From Lysinibacillus fusiformis (lineage in GTDB: Bacteria > Bacillota > Bacilli > Bacillales_A > Planococcaceae), in the NCBI GenBank assembly GCA_030027265.1, contig JASENG010000004.1, positions 124,001 to 188,000 on the forward strand: a stretch of 64,000 nucleotides of DNA, read 5' to 3'. The translations under genes were made by a program, and so were the position numbers. Below the pieces are notes generated by a model that searched no databases, had not been told where the DNA came from, and saw nothing but the letters and a program-made list of their open reading frames with translations. Of the stretch, positions 56,877 to 64,000 are shown piece by piece. The stretch's first letter is position 1. Every line of letters starts with the position of its first letter.

Positions 56877-56920
56877 GAGGTATAAGTGGTTGCGTTCGGG
56901 ATATTATAGGAGGAAATCAA

Positions 56921-58588
56921 GTGACTAAAACTAAAAACGAAGTAATCCGAGTAATCCCTCTTGGCGGAGTTGGAGAAATCGGGAAATCGATGTATGTAAT
57001 CGAAATCGATGACGAACTTTTCATTGTTGACAGTGGATTAATGTTCCCAGAAGATGAAATGCTTGGAATTGATATCGTCATCCCTGACATTACATACTTG
57101 GAAGAGAACAAAGATCGTGTCAAAGGGATATTCCTGACACATGGTCACGAAGATGCAATTGGTTCAATTGCGTATGTGCTGCAAAAAATTAAAGCGCCGG
57201 TATATGGTTCTAAACTAACGGTCGCTTTAGCAAAAGAGCACCTGAAAGATTTGCCGGTTTCACAACCAGTGAAATTTTTTGAAGTAACAAATAAAAGTCG
57301 AATGAATTTTAACTCGACATACGTAACATTTTTCCATACAACGCATAGCATTCCTGATTCTTTAGGGATTGTTTTCCATACATCGGAAGGGGCAATCGTT
57401 CACACTGGAGAATTTAAGTTTGATCAATCAGCCCAAGGCAAATTTAGACCTGATATTGCGAAAATGGCACAGCTAGGTGAAGAAGGCGTATTTATGTTAC
57501 TTTCAGAATCGACTGAAGCGGAACGTCCTGGACATACAACAAGCGAAGTCGTGATAGAAGAAAAGCTTGCGAAATACTTCCACGCTGCACCAGCACGTAT
57601 TATTGTTGCGGTTTATGCATCGAATTTTATTCGCATTCAACAAGTGTTCAACCATGCACATGAATCAGGACGAAAAGTGGCAGTGGTTGGGAAAAGCCTG
57701 GAGAAAGTAATCGATATCGGGCTAAATTTAGGTTATTTAACTGTGGATGATGAAACGCTAATTCCGGTAAATACCATTCAAAAACATCCAGATGAGGAGC
57801 TAATTATTCTGGTGACAAGTAATCAGGGCGAGCCACTTGAAGCCATTGATAAAATCGTACGTAAACAACATCGTGATATCCGCATTAAAGATACGGATAC
57901 TGTGTTAATTACTTTCACGCCATCACCAGGTATGGAAGTGCAAATGGGAACAGCGATGAACAATCTTGCAAAAGCAGGAGCGAATGTTCTGACAGCTGAT
58001 AAAAAAGTACATGTTTCAGGTCATGGCAGTCAAGAAGATTTGAAAATGATGCTAAACCTGATGAAACCAAAATATTTTATCCCAATACAAGGCGAGTACA
58101 GAATGTTAATTGCCCATTCAAAACTTGCCCAACAGGTAGGGATGAAAAAGTCTCAAATCTTTATCGCCGACAAAGGGGATATCGTTGAATACAAAAATGG
58201 TAAAATGAGAATGAGCGGCCGTGTTCAAGCTGGCAATGTCTTAATTGACGGAATCGGTGTAGGTGACGTTGGGAACATCGTCTTAAGAGATCGTAAATTA
58301 CTATCTCAAGACGGGATTTTCATTGTTGTCGTAACATTGAATCGTGCGCAAAAGAGAATTGCGTCTGGCCCGGAAATTTTATCGCGCGGATTTGTTTATG
58401 TGCGTGAGTCAGAGGAGTTAATCCTTGAAGCTACAGAACTTGCACGATCTGTTATTGAAAAGTATGTAAATAAAGATACATTTGAATGGACAAACATTAA
58501 ACAAGAAATCCGTGATACACTAAATGCTTATTTATTCCAAAAAACAAAGCGCCGCCCAATGATTATCCCAATTATAATGGAATACTAA
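56921..58588 (+). CDS. rnjB: Ribonuclease J2
   Basis: RNase J2 forms a complex with J1 in RNA decay and processing. The 555-residue protein has the metallo-beta-lactamase and beta-CASP domains (GGVGEIGKSMYVIEIDD start, ASNFIRIQQV, SGHGSQEDLKMML) and a C-terminal domain ending MIIPIIMEY. The metal motif reads HGHEDA (H74-A79) where active J1 has HGHEDH, and HTGEFKFD replaces HTGDFKFD. These are the kinds of change seen in the weakly active J2 of B. subtilis, which supports J2 rather than J1. GTG start with AGGAGG upstream. Confidence 0.93.
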   Translation: MTKTKNEVIRVIPLGGVGEIGKSMYVIEIDDELFIVDSGLMFPEDEMLGIDIVIPDITYLEENKDRVKGIFLTHGHEDAIGSIAYVLQKIKAPVYGSKLTVALAKEHLKDLPVSQPVKFFEVTNKSRMNFNSTYVTFFHTTHSIPDSLGIVFHTSEGAIVHTGEFKFDQSAQGKFRPDIAKMAQLGEEGVFMLLSESTEAERPGHTTSEVVIEEKLAKYFHAAPARIIVAVYASNFIRIQQVFNHAHESGRKVAVVGKSLEKVIDIGLNLGYLTVDDETLIPVNTIQKHPDEELIILVTSNQGEPLEAIDKIVRKQHRDIRIKDTDTVLITFTPSPGMEVQMGTAMNNLAKAGANVLTADKKVHVSGHGSQEDLKMMLNLMKPKYFIPIQGEYRMLIAHSKLAQQVGMKKSQIFIADKGDIVEYKNGKMRMSGRVQAGNVLIDGIGVGDVGNIVLRDRKLLSQDGIFIVVVTLNRAQKRIASGPEILSRGFVYVRESEELILEATELARSVIEKYVNKDTFEWTNIKQEIRDTLNAYLFQKTKRRPMIIPIIMEY

Positions 58589-58623
58589 GCGACAGAATTA
58601 GGTGCGTTGTAGACAATAAAATA

Positions 58624-58669
58624 AGTTCCTCGCTCTTTTGTCTATAATCAACAACAATAGCGCGGAACT
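58624..58669 (+). other. Hairpin between rnjB and ftsK
   Basis: AGTTCC-T-CGCT (58624-58634) pairs with AGCG-C-GGAACT (58659-58669), a 10-bp stem with one mismatch. No T-run follows directly; the true terminator lies just downstream. Confidence 0.4.
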
Positions 58670-58677
58670 GTCACAAC

Positions 58678-58724
58678 AAAAAGGATTTTCTTAACCGTTA
58701 CAGGTCGAGGAAATCCTTTTTGTC
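58678..58724 (+). terminator. Intrinsic terminator after rnjB
   Basis: AAAAAGGATTT (58678-58688) pairs with AAATCCTTTTT (58711-58721), an 11-bp stem with a 22-nt loop. It ends only 34 nt before the ftsK start, so it may work as an attenuator. Confidence 0.7.
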
Positions 58725-58757
58725 TTCAACAAGAGTTTAAAAGAAGAGGTGAAATTA

Positions 58758-61106
58758 ATGGCAGATAAAAAAACAAAAGCCAAAAAAGGACTACATCCAT
58801 TAGCATATGAAATCATCGGGTTATTATTAATCGGTTTTGCCATAATCGTCTTCTTTGAATATGGTGTAGTCGGGCGAACAATCCAAACCATTTCGATGTT
58901 TTTATTTGGCAATCTTCATGTAGTTGTCCCGTTTTTCTCGGTACTGATTGCTGTCCTATTGATGATTCAAAGAGAAGGTATTGGATTTACGGACCGTATT
59001 GTTCAAGGTTCAATTTTAATTGTATGTAGTTTAGCTATTTTTAGTCATAGTGTTCTTTTTGAAGAATTATATAATAGCGAGAAATTGTTATCAAACTCCG
59101 TTATCGGCGAGACTTGGCGTTTATTGATCGAAAACGAGGGCATCGAACAGCGAAGCAGTGCTATCGGTGGAGGAATGGTTGGGGCATTACTTTTTAGTAT
59201 GTTCCATATTTTATTTGATTCAACAGGTGCAAAAATTGCTGCATGGTTCCTCTTCTTTATTGGCATGATTTTAATTACGGGGAAAGCGCTTGTACCTGTA
59301 TTGGTTGAAAATGCGCCAAAATGGAAAAAGAAATTTCCGAAAAGAAAGCGTAGAGCAAAGCCAGTTGTCAAAGATGAGAAAAAACCAAGACGTTCAAGGG
59401 TAAAAGATGAACCCGTTTCTGATGAAATTGCAGCGTCTACCACTGAACCGGCTCGAGGCAAGAAAAAACGAAAAACTAAGCCGGAACCAATTGTTGAAGT
59501 GATAGAGGATGAGGAAGATGATTTTGATGAAGAACCAATTATTTCTGCCTTCACACAGCATATTCAACACAAAGAACCTGCGCCGGCAGCTCAAATTACC
59601 ATACAAGAAGAAGAGCCTGTTATGGAGGATAAAACGAATATCGATGAAGTCATTCAAAAGGCAGTGGAAACAAATATAGAAAATGTTGATTATCGTTTAC
59701 CTTCCATGAGTTTGTTAATGTTGCCCCCTTCCTATGACCAAAGCGGAGAATATTCGGTAATCCAGGCAAATGCGAAAAAACTGGAGCAAACCTTCTTAAG
59801 CTTTGGAGTTAAAGCAAAGGTTACTCAAGTGCATCTTGGTCCTGCGGTAACAAAATACGAGGTGATGCCTGATGTTGGGGTAAAGGTAAGTAAAATTGTA
59901 AGCTTACAAGACGACTTGGCTTTAGCGCTTGCAGCAAAGGATATTCGGATGGAGGCTCCAATTCCCGGTAAATCAGCAATCGGGATAGAAGTGCCAAACA
60001 GTGAAATTGCGATGGTTACCTTGCGCGAGGTGCTGGAAGCCAAAGAAAATAACAAACCCGATTCCAAATTGTTAATCGGTTTTGGCCGTGATATTACTGG
60101 ACAAGCTATTCTCGCAGAGCTGAATAAAATGCCTCACTTGCTTGTTGCTGGTTCGACGGGTAGTGGTAAATCGGTATGTATCAATGGAATTATTATTTCA
60201 ATTTTGATGCGTGCTGCACCTCATGAAGTAAAAATGATGCTGATCGATCCGAAAATGGTTGAGCTAAATGTATATAACGGGATTCCTCATTTGCTGGCTC
60301 CAGTAGTAACGGATGCAAGGAAAGCTTCCCAGGCATTACAAAAAGTTGTTTCTGAAATGGAACGCAGATATGATTTATTCTCTCATACTGGAACACGAAA
60401 TATTAAAGGGTATAACGATCATATTGAAAAACACAATAGAGAAACCCAAGAAAAACAGCCGAAACTTCCTTACATTGTGGTGATTATCGATGAGTTAGCG
60501 GATTTAATGATGGTTGCCTCACATGATGTCGAGGATTCTATCACTCGTTTAGCACAAATGGCACGTGCTGCGGGTATTCATTTGATTATCGCGACACAGC
60601 GACCTTCTGTGGATGTCATTACAGGTGTCATTAAAGCCAACATCCCATCTCGTATCGCTTTTGCCGTATCATCTGCTATTGATTCGCGCACAATACTAGA
60701 TATGGGTGGTGCTGAAAGATTACTTGGAAGAGGTGATATGCTATTTTTACCAGCTGGCTCCTCCAAACCAATACGAGTTCAAGGGTCATTCCTGTCAGAT
60801 GAAGAAGTAGAAGAAGTTGTAGACTTTGTTATAGAACAACAAAAAGCGCAATACGATGAGGCCATGATTCCGACAGATGAACCAGAAAAAGCCTTTGAAG
60901 AAGAAACGGATGATTTATACGATGACGCTGTTCAGCTAGTCGTTGAAATGCAAACAGCATCTGTTTCAATGCTGCAAAGACGCTTTAGAATAGGCTATTC
61001 CAGAGCTGCCCGCATCGTGGATCAGATGGAAGTCAGAGGAGTTGTCGGGCCGCCGGATGGAAGTCGTCCAAGATCAGTGTTATTGGATAAAGCGAATGTA
61101 GAGTGA
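58758..61106 (+). CDS. spoIIIE: DNA translocase FtsK/SpoIIIE
   Basis: SpoIIIE/FtsK pumps chromosome DNA through a closing septum, notably into the forespore. The 782-residue protein (B. subtilis SpoIIIE 787) has four N-terminal membrane helices (within 20-180), a charged linker (about 190-310), the motor with Walker [10 protein letters not shown] and Walker [11 protein letters not shown], and the gamma winged helix ([20 protein letters not shown]). It lies between rnjB and a GntR gene, as spoIIIE does. GTG at 58749 is in frame, but AGAGGTG supports the ATG at 58758. A second FtsK paralogue elsewhere cannot be excluded. Confidence 0.95.
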   Translation: MADKKTKAKKGLHPLAYEIIGLLLIGFAIIVFFEYGVVGRTIQTISMFLFGNLHVVVPFFSVLIAVLLMIQREGIGFTDRIVQGSILIVCSLAIFSHSVLFEELYNSEKLLSNSVIGETWRLLIENEGIEQRSSAIGGGMVGALLFSMFHILFDSTGAKIAAWFLFFIGMILITGKALVPVLVENAPKWKKKFPKRKRRAKPVVKDEKKPRRSRVKDEPVSDEIAASTTEPARGKKKRKTKPEPIVEVIEDEEDDFDEEPIISAFTQHIQHKEPAPAAQITIQEEEPVMEDKTNIDEVIQKAVETNIENVDYRLPSMSLLMLPPSYDQSGEYSVIQANAKKLEQTFLSFGVKAKVTQVHLGPAVTKYEVMPDVGVKVSKIVSLQDDLALALAAKDIRMEAPIPGKSAIGIEVPNSEIAMVTLREVLEAKENNKPDSKLLIGFGRDITGQAILAELNKMPHLLVAGSTGSGKSVCINGIIISILMRAAPHEVKMMLIDPKMVELNVYNGIPHLLAPVVTDARKASQALQKVVSEMERRYDLFSHTGTRNIKGYNDHIEKHNRETQEKQPKLPYIVVIIDELADLMMVASHDVEDSITRLAQMARAAGIHLIIATQRPSVDVITGVIKANIPSRIAFAVSSAIDSRTILDMGGAERLLGRGDMLFLPAGSSKPIRVQGSFLSDEEVEEVVDFVIEQQKAQYDEAMIPTDEPEKAFEEETDDLYDDAVQLVVEMQTASVSMLQRRFRIGYSRAARIVDQMEVRGVVGPPDGSRPRSVLLDKANVE

Positions 61107-61245
61107 TGGATAATCATGTAATTACATGGTTTTGTCATAAATATTCTTCCTTTTGTTAGCTATTACACAACAGAAATTTTTTTTTACTATTTTCATTATT
61201 CGAGAAAAATGGTATATTATGAATCGATTAGTAGGAATGTTCAAC

Positions 61246-61259
61246 ATCAGATGTCTGAT
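61246..61259 (+). promoter_or_regulatory. Candidate operator palindrome before the GntR gene
   Basis: ATCAGA-TG-TCTGAT is a perfect 14-bp inverted repeat, 25 nt before the chosen start codon and about 28 nt after a TATATT (61213-61218) that could be a -10 box. GntR-family dimers often bind such a site over their own promoter. Confidence 0.45.
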
Positions 61260-61284
61260 CTTGCGTTGTATGGTGGTGATGAAA

Positions 61285-62013
61285 TTGTCGATAAAAACAG
61301 ATCATCGTCATTTATATCTCCAAGTAATTGATCGATTAAAAGCGGATATTGAAAAGGGAGTTTATCGTGAAAATGAAAAATTGCCTTCAGAATTCGAATT
61401 ATCGAAAAAACTTGGAATAAGCCGAGCAACTCTTCGGGAAGCGCTTCGGCTATTGGAAGAAGAAAACATCATCATCAGACGTCATGGTGTAGGGACATTT
61501 GTTAATCCAAAACCGGTGTTTACATCAGGAATTGAACAGTTATCAAGTATCTCCTCCATGATTGAAAATGCTGGAATGACACCAGGGACCCATCTTTTTG
61601 ATGCAACTGAATGTACTCCAACAGATGATGATCTTGATCGCTTTCAATGTGACAAGGATGACCAAGTATTAACAATAGAACGAGTTAGAACGGCAGATGG
61701 AGAGCCAGTTGTTTACTGTATTGATAAAGTACTAGCAAAACATCTTCCAGCTAATTTTGTTCAAAACAGGGAAGTATCCATTTTCTCGTCGCTTGAACAA
61801 GAAGGTGATATTCATGTTGCCTATGCAGTCACTTACATAGATCCAATAGGCTATCATGAACAAGTATCGCCAATCTTGAATTGCGGTCGAGAAACAGCAT
61901 TGCTCGTATTAAAGCAACTTCATTATGATGATAATGATCGAGTTGTTCTTTATTCTAAGAACTACTTTAGAGCTGATAAATTCAGCTTCCATGTAATTCG
62001 AAAACGGGTGTAG
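61285..62013 (+). CDS. GntR/HutC-family transcription regulator (YmfC-like)
   Basis: The 242-residue protein has an N-terminal winged helix ([20 protein letters not shown], then [20 protein letters not shown] and HGVGTFV) and a C-terminal UTRA ligand domain (about 90-240), the HutC subfamily plan. It follows spoIIIE like B. subtilis ymfC. The frame is open from 61153, but homology starts late. GGTGGTG (61272-61278) is spaced for the TTG at 61285; the ATG at 61279 would sit right on it. The ligand is unknown; the next gene (BMP lipoprotein, 54 nt on) suggests a nucleoside or sugar link. Confidence 0.88.
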   Translation: MSIKTDHRHLYLQVIDRLKADIEKGVYRENEKLPSEFELSKKLGISRATLREALRLLEEENIIIRRHGVGTFVNPKPVFTSGIEQLSSISSMIENAGMTPGTHLFDATECTPTDDDLDRFQCDKDDQVLTIERVRTADGEPVVYCIDKVLAKHLPANFVQNREVSIFSSLEQEGDIHVAYAVTYIDPIGYHEQVSPILNCGRETALLVLKQLHYDDNDRVVLYSKNYFRADKFSFHVIRKRV

Positions 62014-62067
62014 AACATTTCTGAAGAAAAATTCCTGCTAATTACAAATCTTTGGGGGGTAACACAA

Positions 62068-63153
62068 ATGAAAAAACGTAAATTTGGTTTAGCTCTTGCT
62101 TCAATCTTTGCGGCTGGATCAATCCTTGCTGCATGTGGCGGAGGCGAAGAAAAAGAAGAAACAACAACTACTGATTCTGGCGCTAAGACAGAAGAAACAT
62201 CTGATTTCTCTGTAGCTATGGTAACTGATACAGGTGGGGTTGATGACAAATCATTCAACCAATCTACTTGGGAAGGTATCGAAGCTTTCGGTAAAGAAAA
62301 CGGTCTTGAAAAAGGCGACGGTGGTTACGATTACCTACAATCAGCAGCAGAATCAGAGTATGTTACAAACTTAAATAGCTTAATTCGTCGTGATTTCGAC
62401 TTAGTATTCGCAGTAGGTTTCGCATTACACAATGCTGTAGCTGAAATTGCTGATCAACAACCAGATGCAAAAATCGCTATTATCGATGAAGTAGTAGCTG
62501 ACAAAGAAAACGTAGCTTCAATTATGTTCCGTGCTAACGAAGCATCTTACCTTGCTGGTGTAGCAGCAGCTCTAGAAACAAAGTCTAATAAAATCGGTTT
62601 CATCGGTGGTATGACTGGTGAAATTATCGGTGGATTCCAAGCTGGTTTCGAAGCTGGTGTAGCAGCAGTTAACCCTGATATCAAAGTTGACGTTGAATAT
62701 GCAGAAAGCTTCACTGACGCTGCAAAAGGTCAACAAATTGCAAAAAGAATGTATGATTCTGGTGTAGATATTATCTTCCACGCAGCTGGTGGAGTTGGTA
62801 ACGGTTTATTCACAGAAGCAAAAGAACGTAAACAAAAAGATCCAAACGCTAACGTATGGGCTATCGGTGTTGACCGTGACCAATATGACGAAGGACAAGT
62901 TGATGCAGAAACTAACGTAGTATTAACTTCTGTATTAAAACGTGTTGACGTAGCAGCTCAAGAAGTTGCAAAATCAACGATGGAAGGCAACTTCCCTGGT
63001 GGAGAAACAATCACTTACGGTTTATCTGATGGCGGTGTTGACTTAGCTGATTCTCGTGGTGCTATCACTGAAGAGACTTTAGCAACTATCGAAGATTACA
63101 AACAAAAAATCATCGATGGTGAAGTTACTGTTCCAGAACAACCTGAAAAATAA
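62068..63153 (+). CDS. nupN: BMP-family nucleoside-binding lipoprotein
   Basis: This is the substrate-binding lipoprotein of a BMP/Med/PnrA-type ABC importer, the family of B. subtilis NupN, which takes up purine nucleosides. The 361-residue protein has a lipoprotein signal (lipobox SILAAC, Cys23), an acidic Thr/Glu linker, and the family blocks TDTGGVDDKSFNQSTWEG, VGFALHNAVAEIADQQP and FHAAGGVGNGLFTEAKE. TTTGGGGGGT precedes the ATG. Its strongly biased codons suggest high expression. An ABC ATPase gene follows. Confidence 0.93.
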   Translation: MKKRKFGLALASIFAAGSILAACGGGEEKEETTTTDSGAKTEETSDFSVAMVTDTGGVDDKSFNQSTWEGIEAFGKENGLEKGDGGYDYLQSAAESEYVTNLNSLIRRDFDLVFAVGFALHNAVAEIADQQPDAKIAIIDEVVADKENVASIMFRANEASYLAGVAAALETKSNKIGFIGGMTGEIIGGFQAGFEAGVAAVNPDIKVDVEYAESFTDAAKGQQIAKRMYDSGVDIIFHAAGGVGNGLFTEAKERKQKDPNANVWAIGVDRDQYDEGQVDAETNVVLTSVLKRVDVAAQEVAKSTMEGNFPGGETITYGLSDGGVDLADSRGAITEETLATIEDYKQKIIDGEVTVPEQPEK

Positions 63154-63169
63154 TTATCTAGATTTAATC

Positions 63170-63200
63170 ATGAAGGCTAGCTTTGCTAGTCTTCATGTTT
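63170..63200 (+). terminator. Intrinsic terminator after nupN
   Basis: ATGAAGGCTAGC (63170-63181) pairs with GCTAGTCTTCAT (63185-63196, one G-U) around TTT and is followed by GTTTTG. It would give more binding-protein than ATPase mRNA, a common arrangement. Confidence 0.82.
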
Positions 63201-63324
63201 TGTAATCAGGTAGTAATTTAAATTTTCAGTAAAATCCGAATAACTTTGATATTCACATACATACAAAAATTTTATTTAGGCAGTATTGATCGTATGTTAT
63301 AAATTTTCAGAATAAAGAAATTTG

Positions 63325-63338
63325 TGAAAGCGTTTTTT
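63325..63338 (+). promoter_or_regulatory. Candidate cre (CcpA) site
   Basis: TGAAAGCGTTTTTT agrees with the catabolite-response consensus TGWAANCGNTNWCA at all but the last two positions. Such AT-rich matches arise by chance, so support is weak. Confidence 0.3.
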
Positions 63339-63503
63339 ATGGAAAGCCTTGTCATTACTGAATTGATAGATGAAAGGTTTGAATTTAGCAAAATTTACAT
63401 AGAATTACTATCTTAAATTAAAACCTTTCTTGTGTTAATTTATATACAACACTAGCAAACTATTTTCATACTGGTACCAAATTATGCGGAAATCAGAATG
63501 AAA

Positions 63504-63547
63504 AAAACATCAGACTTCTCTTTTAAACGAGAATCTTATGTTTTCCC
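63504..63547 (+). terminator. Attenuator-like hairpin before the ATPase gene
   Basis: AAAACAT (63504-63510) pairs with ATGTTTT (63538-63544), AGA with TCT, and TTCTC (63516-63520) with GAGAA (63529-63533), a 15-bp stem with a mismatch and a bulge. It ends about 35 nt before the start codon of the next gene. Confidence 0.55.
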
Positions 63548-63579
63548 AATAATAAAAAGTGTCCAAGGGAGTGAACACA

Positions 63580-64000
63580 TTGGAATATGTAATTGAAATG
63601 CTTGGAATCCGTAAGCAATTTGGGGATTTTGTAGCCAATGATAACATCACCCTTCAACTAAAAAAAGGCGAGATTCATGCACTTCTTGGTGAAAATGGTG
63701 CAGGGAAATCAACGTTGATGAATGTACTCTTTGGGTTATACCAGCCTGAAGCAGGAACAATCCGTGTTCGAGGGAAGGATGTAAAAATAACTGACCCGAA
63801 TATTGCCAATAAGCTTGGTATCGGTATGGTACATCAACACTTTATGCTAGTTGAAAATTTCACGGTGACAGAAAATATCATTCTAGGTAGTGAACCTACA
63901 AAATTAGGAACAATCAACATTAAAGACGCAGCAAAGAAAGTACAAGTACTTTCTGAACAGTACGGTTTAAATGTTGATCCTTACGCAAAAATTGAAGATA
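63580..64000 (+). CDS. nupO: Nucleoside ABC importer ATPase (3' partial)
   Basis: The frame runs open to the end of the window (140 codons visible). It encodes a sugar/nucleoside-type ABC ATPase: MLGIRKQFGDFVANDNITL, Walker A LLGENGAGKSTLMNVLFGLY and the Q-loop MVHQHFMLVENFTVTENIIL, the last typical of the BMP-system ATPases (NupO/YufO). The start is a TTG with AAGGGAG about 9 nt upstream. The full protein in this family has two ATPase halves (about 500 residues), so most of it lies beyond the window. Function follows from family and the adjacent binding-protein gene. Confidence 0.92.
   Translation, partial: MEYVIEMLGIRKQFGDFVANDNITLQLKKGEIHALLGENGAGKSTLMNVLFGLYQPEAGTIRVRGKDVKITDPNIANKLGIGMVHQHFMLVENFTVTENIILGSEPTKLGTINIKDAAKKVQVLSEQYGLNVDPYAKIED

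Larger units (their letters stand above)
56342..56920 (+). other. Gap with 52-bp tandem repeats before rnjB
   Basis: The 579-nt gap holds the divergent promoter region of the NERD gene, five full 52-bp repeats (56461-56720) plus a partial sixth, and the rnjB promoter. A 32-codon frame (56425-56523) starts after GAGGTAAGTAAG and runs into the repeats, but it ends in repeat sequence and is not called. Confidence 0.75.
63154..63579 (+). other. Gap between binding protein and ATPase genes
   Basis: The 426-nt AT-rich gap holds a terminator (63170-63200), a cre-like site (63325-63338) and a second terminator-like hairpin (63504-63547). No gene is visible. Confidence 0.6.

Noticed and set aside
1-64000. 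tRNA, rRNA, prophage or insertion sequence
   Set aside because: Nothing with the expected folds or protein families was seen; all coding regions but a few are conserved core genes.

Overview
The window is chromosomal core DNA of a motile, endospore-forming, low-GC Gram-positive bacterium. Evidence: a fla/che operon in the Bacillus subtilis order (flgD to sigD), PolC, RNase J2, SpoIIIE/FtsK, both dipicolinate synthase subunits (a spore-only product), a candidate sigma-K promoter in front of them, and many TTG/GTG starts with strong AAAGGAGG-type ribosome binding sites. Gene order and protein sequence suggest Bacillales, perhaps Planococcaceae (Lysinibacillus/Solibacillus-like); that family assignment is inference. 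I saw no rRNA, tRNA, CRISPR array, transposase or phage gene.

Layout. 1-21.3 kb: flagellar and chemotaxis operon on the + strand: partial flgD, a TIGR02530-type gene, flgE, flbD/swrD, fliL, fliM, fliY, cheY, fliO, the export gate fliPQR-flhB-flhA, flhF, flhG, cheB, then a 253-nt gap with a terminator and a palindromic repeat, cheA, cheW, cheC, cheD, an unrecognised membrane protein, sigD, a small charged protein and a SwrB-like protein. 21.3-31.9 kb: rpsB, tsf, pyrH, frr, uppS, cdsA, dxr, rseP, proS. 31.9-36.3 kb: polC. 36.6-47.6 kb: rimP, nusA, ylxR, ylxQ, infB, ylxP, rbfA, truB, ribF, rpsO, pnp. 47.8-49.8 kb: a minus-strand ABC exporter pair. 50-55.3 kb: M16 peptidase mlpA, ymxH, dpaA, dpaB, asd, dapA. 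55.5-56.3 kb: a minus-strand NERD-domain protein. 56.9-64 kb: rnjB, ftsK/spoIIIE, a GntR regulator, a BMP-family nucleoside-binding lipoprotein and the start of its ABC ATPase.

The genes work as the motility machine and its sigma factor; translation and envelope housekeeping; sporulation metabolism (Asd and DapA make dihydrodipicolinate, which DpaA/DpaB oxidise to dipicolinate); and nucleoside uptake.

The unusual content lies between the genes. The best candidates for undescribed elements are: (1) two blocks of five TGTCTAGATT motifs at 21-bp spacing, inside a ~184-bp direct duplication between rbfA and truB and followed by a candidate promoter; (2) a 52-bp tandem repeat array upstream of rnjB; (3) a family of ~100-130-bp imperfect palindromes placed inside otherwise conserved operons (cheB-cheA, rpsB-tsf, and a 123-bp tandem pair in tsf-pyrH); (4) a GC-rich hairpin between a consensus Shine-Dalgarno sequence and the flbD start codon, with an alternative fold that would mask that Shine-Dalgarno sequence; and (5) a 21-nt sequence shared exactly by two hairpins after cheB and before rbfA. 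All structure claims come from reading base complementarity by eye; no folding or database search was run.
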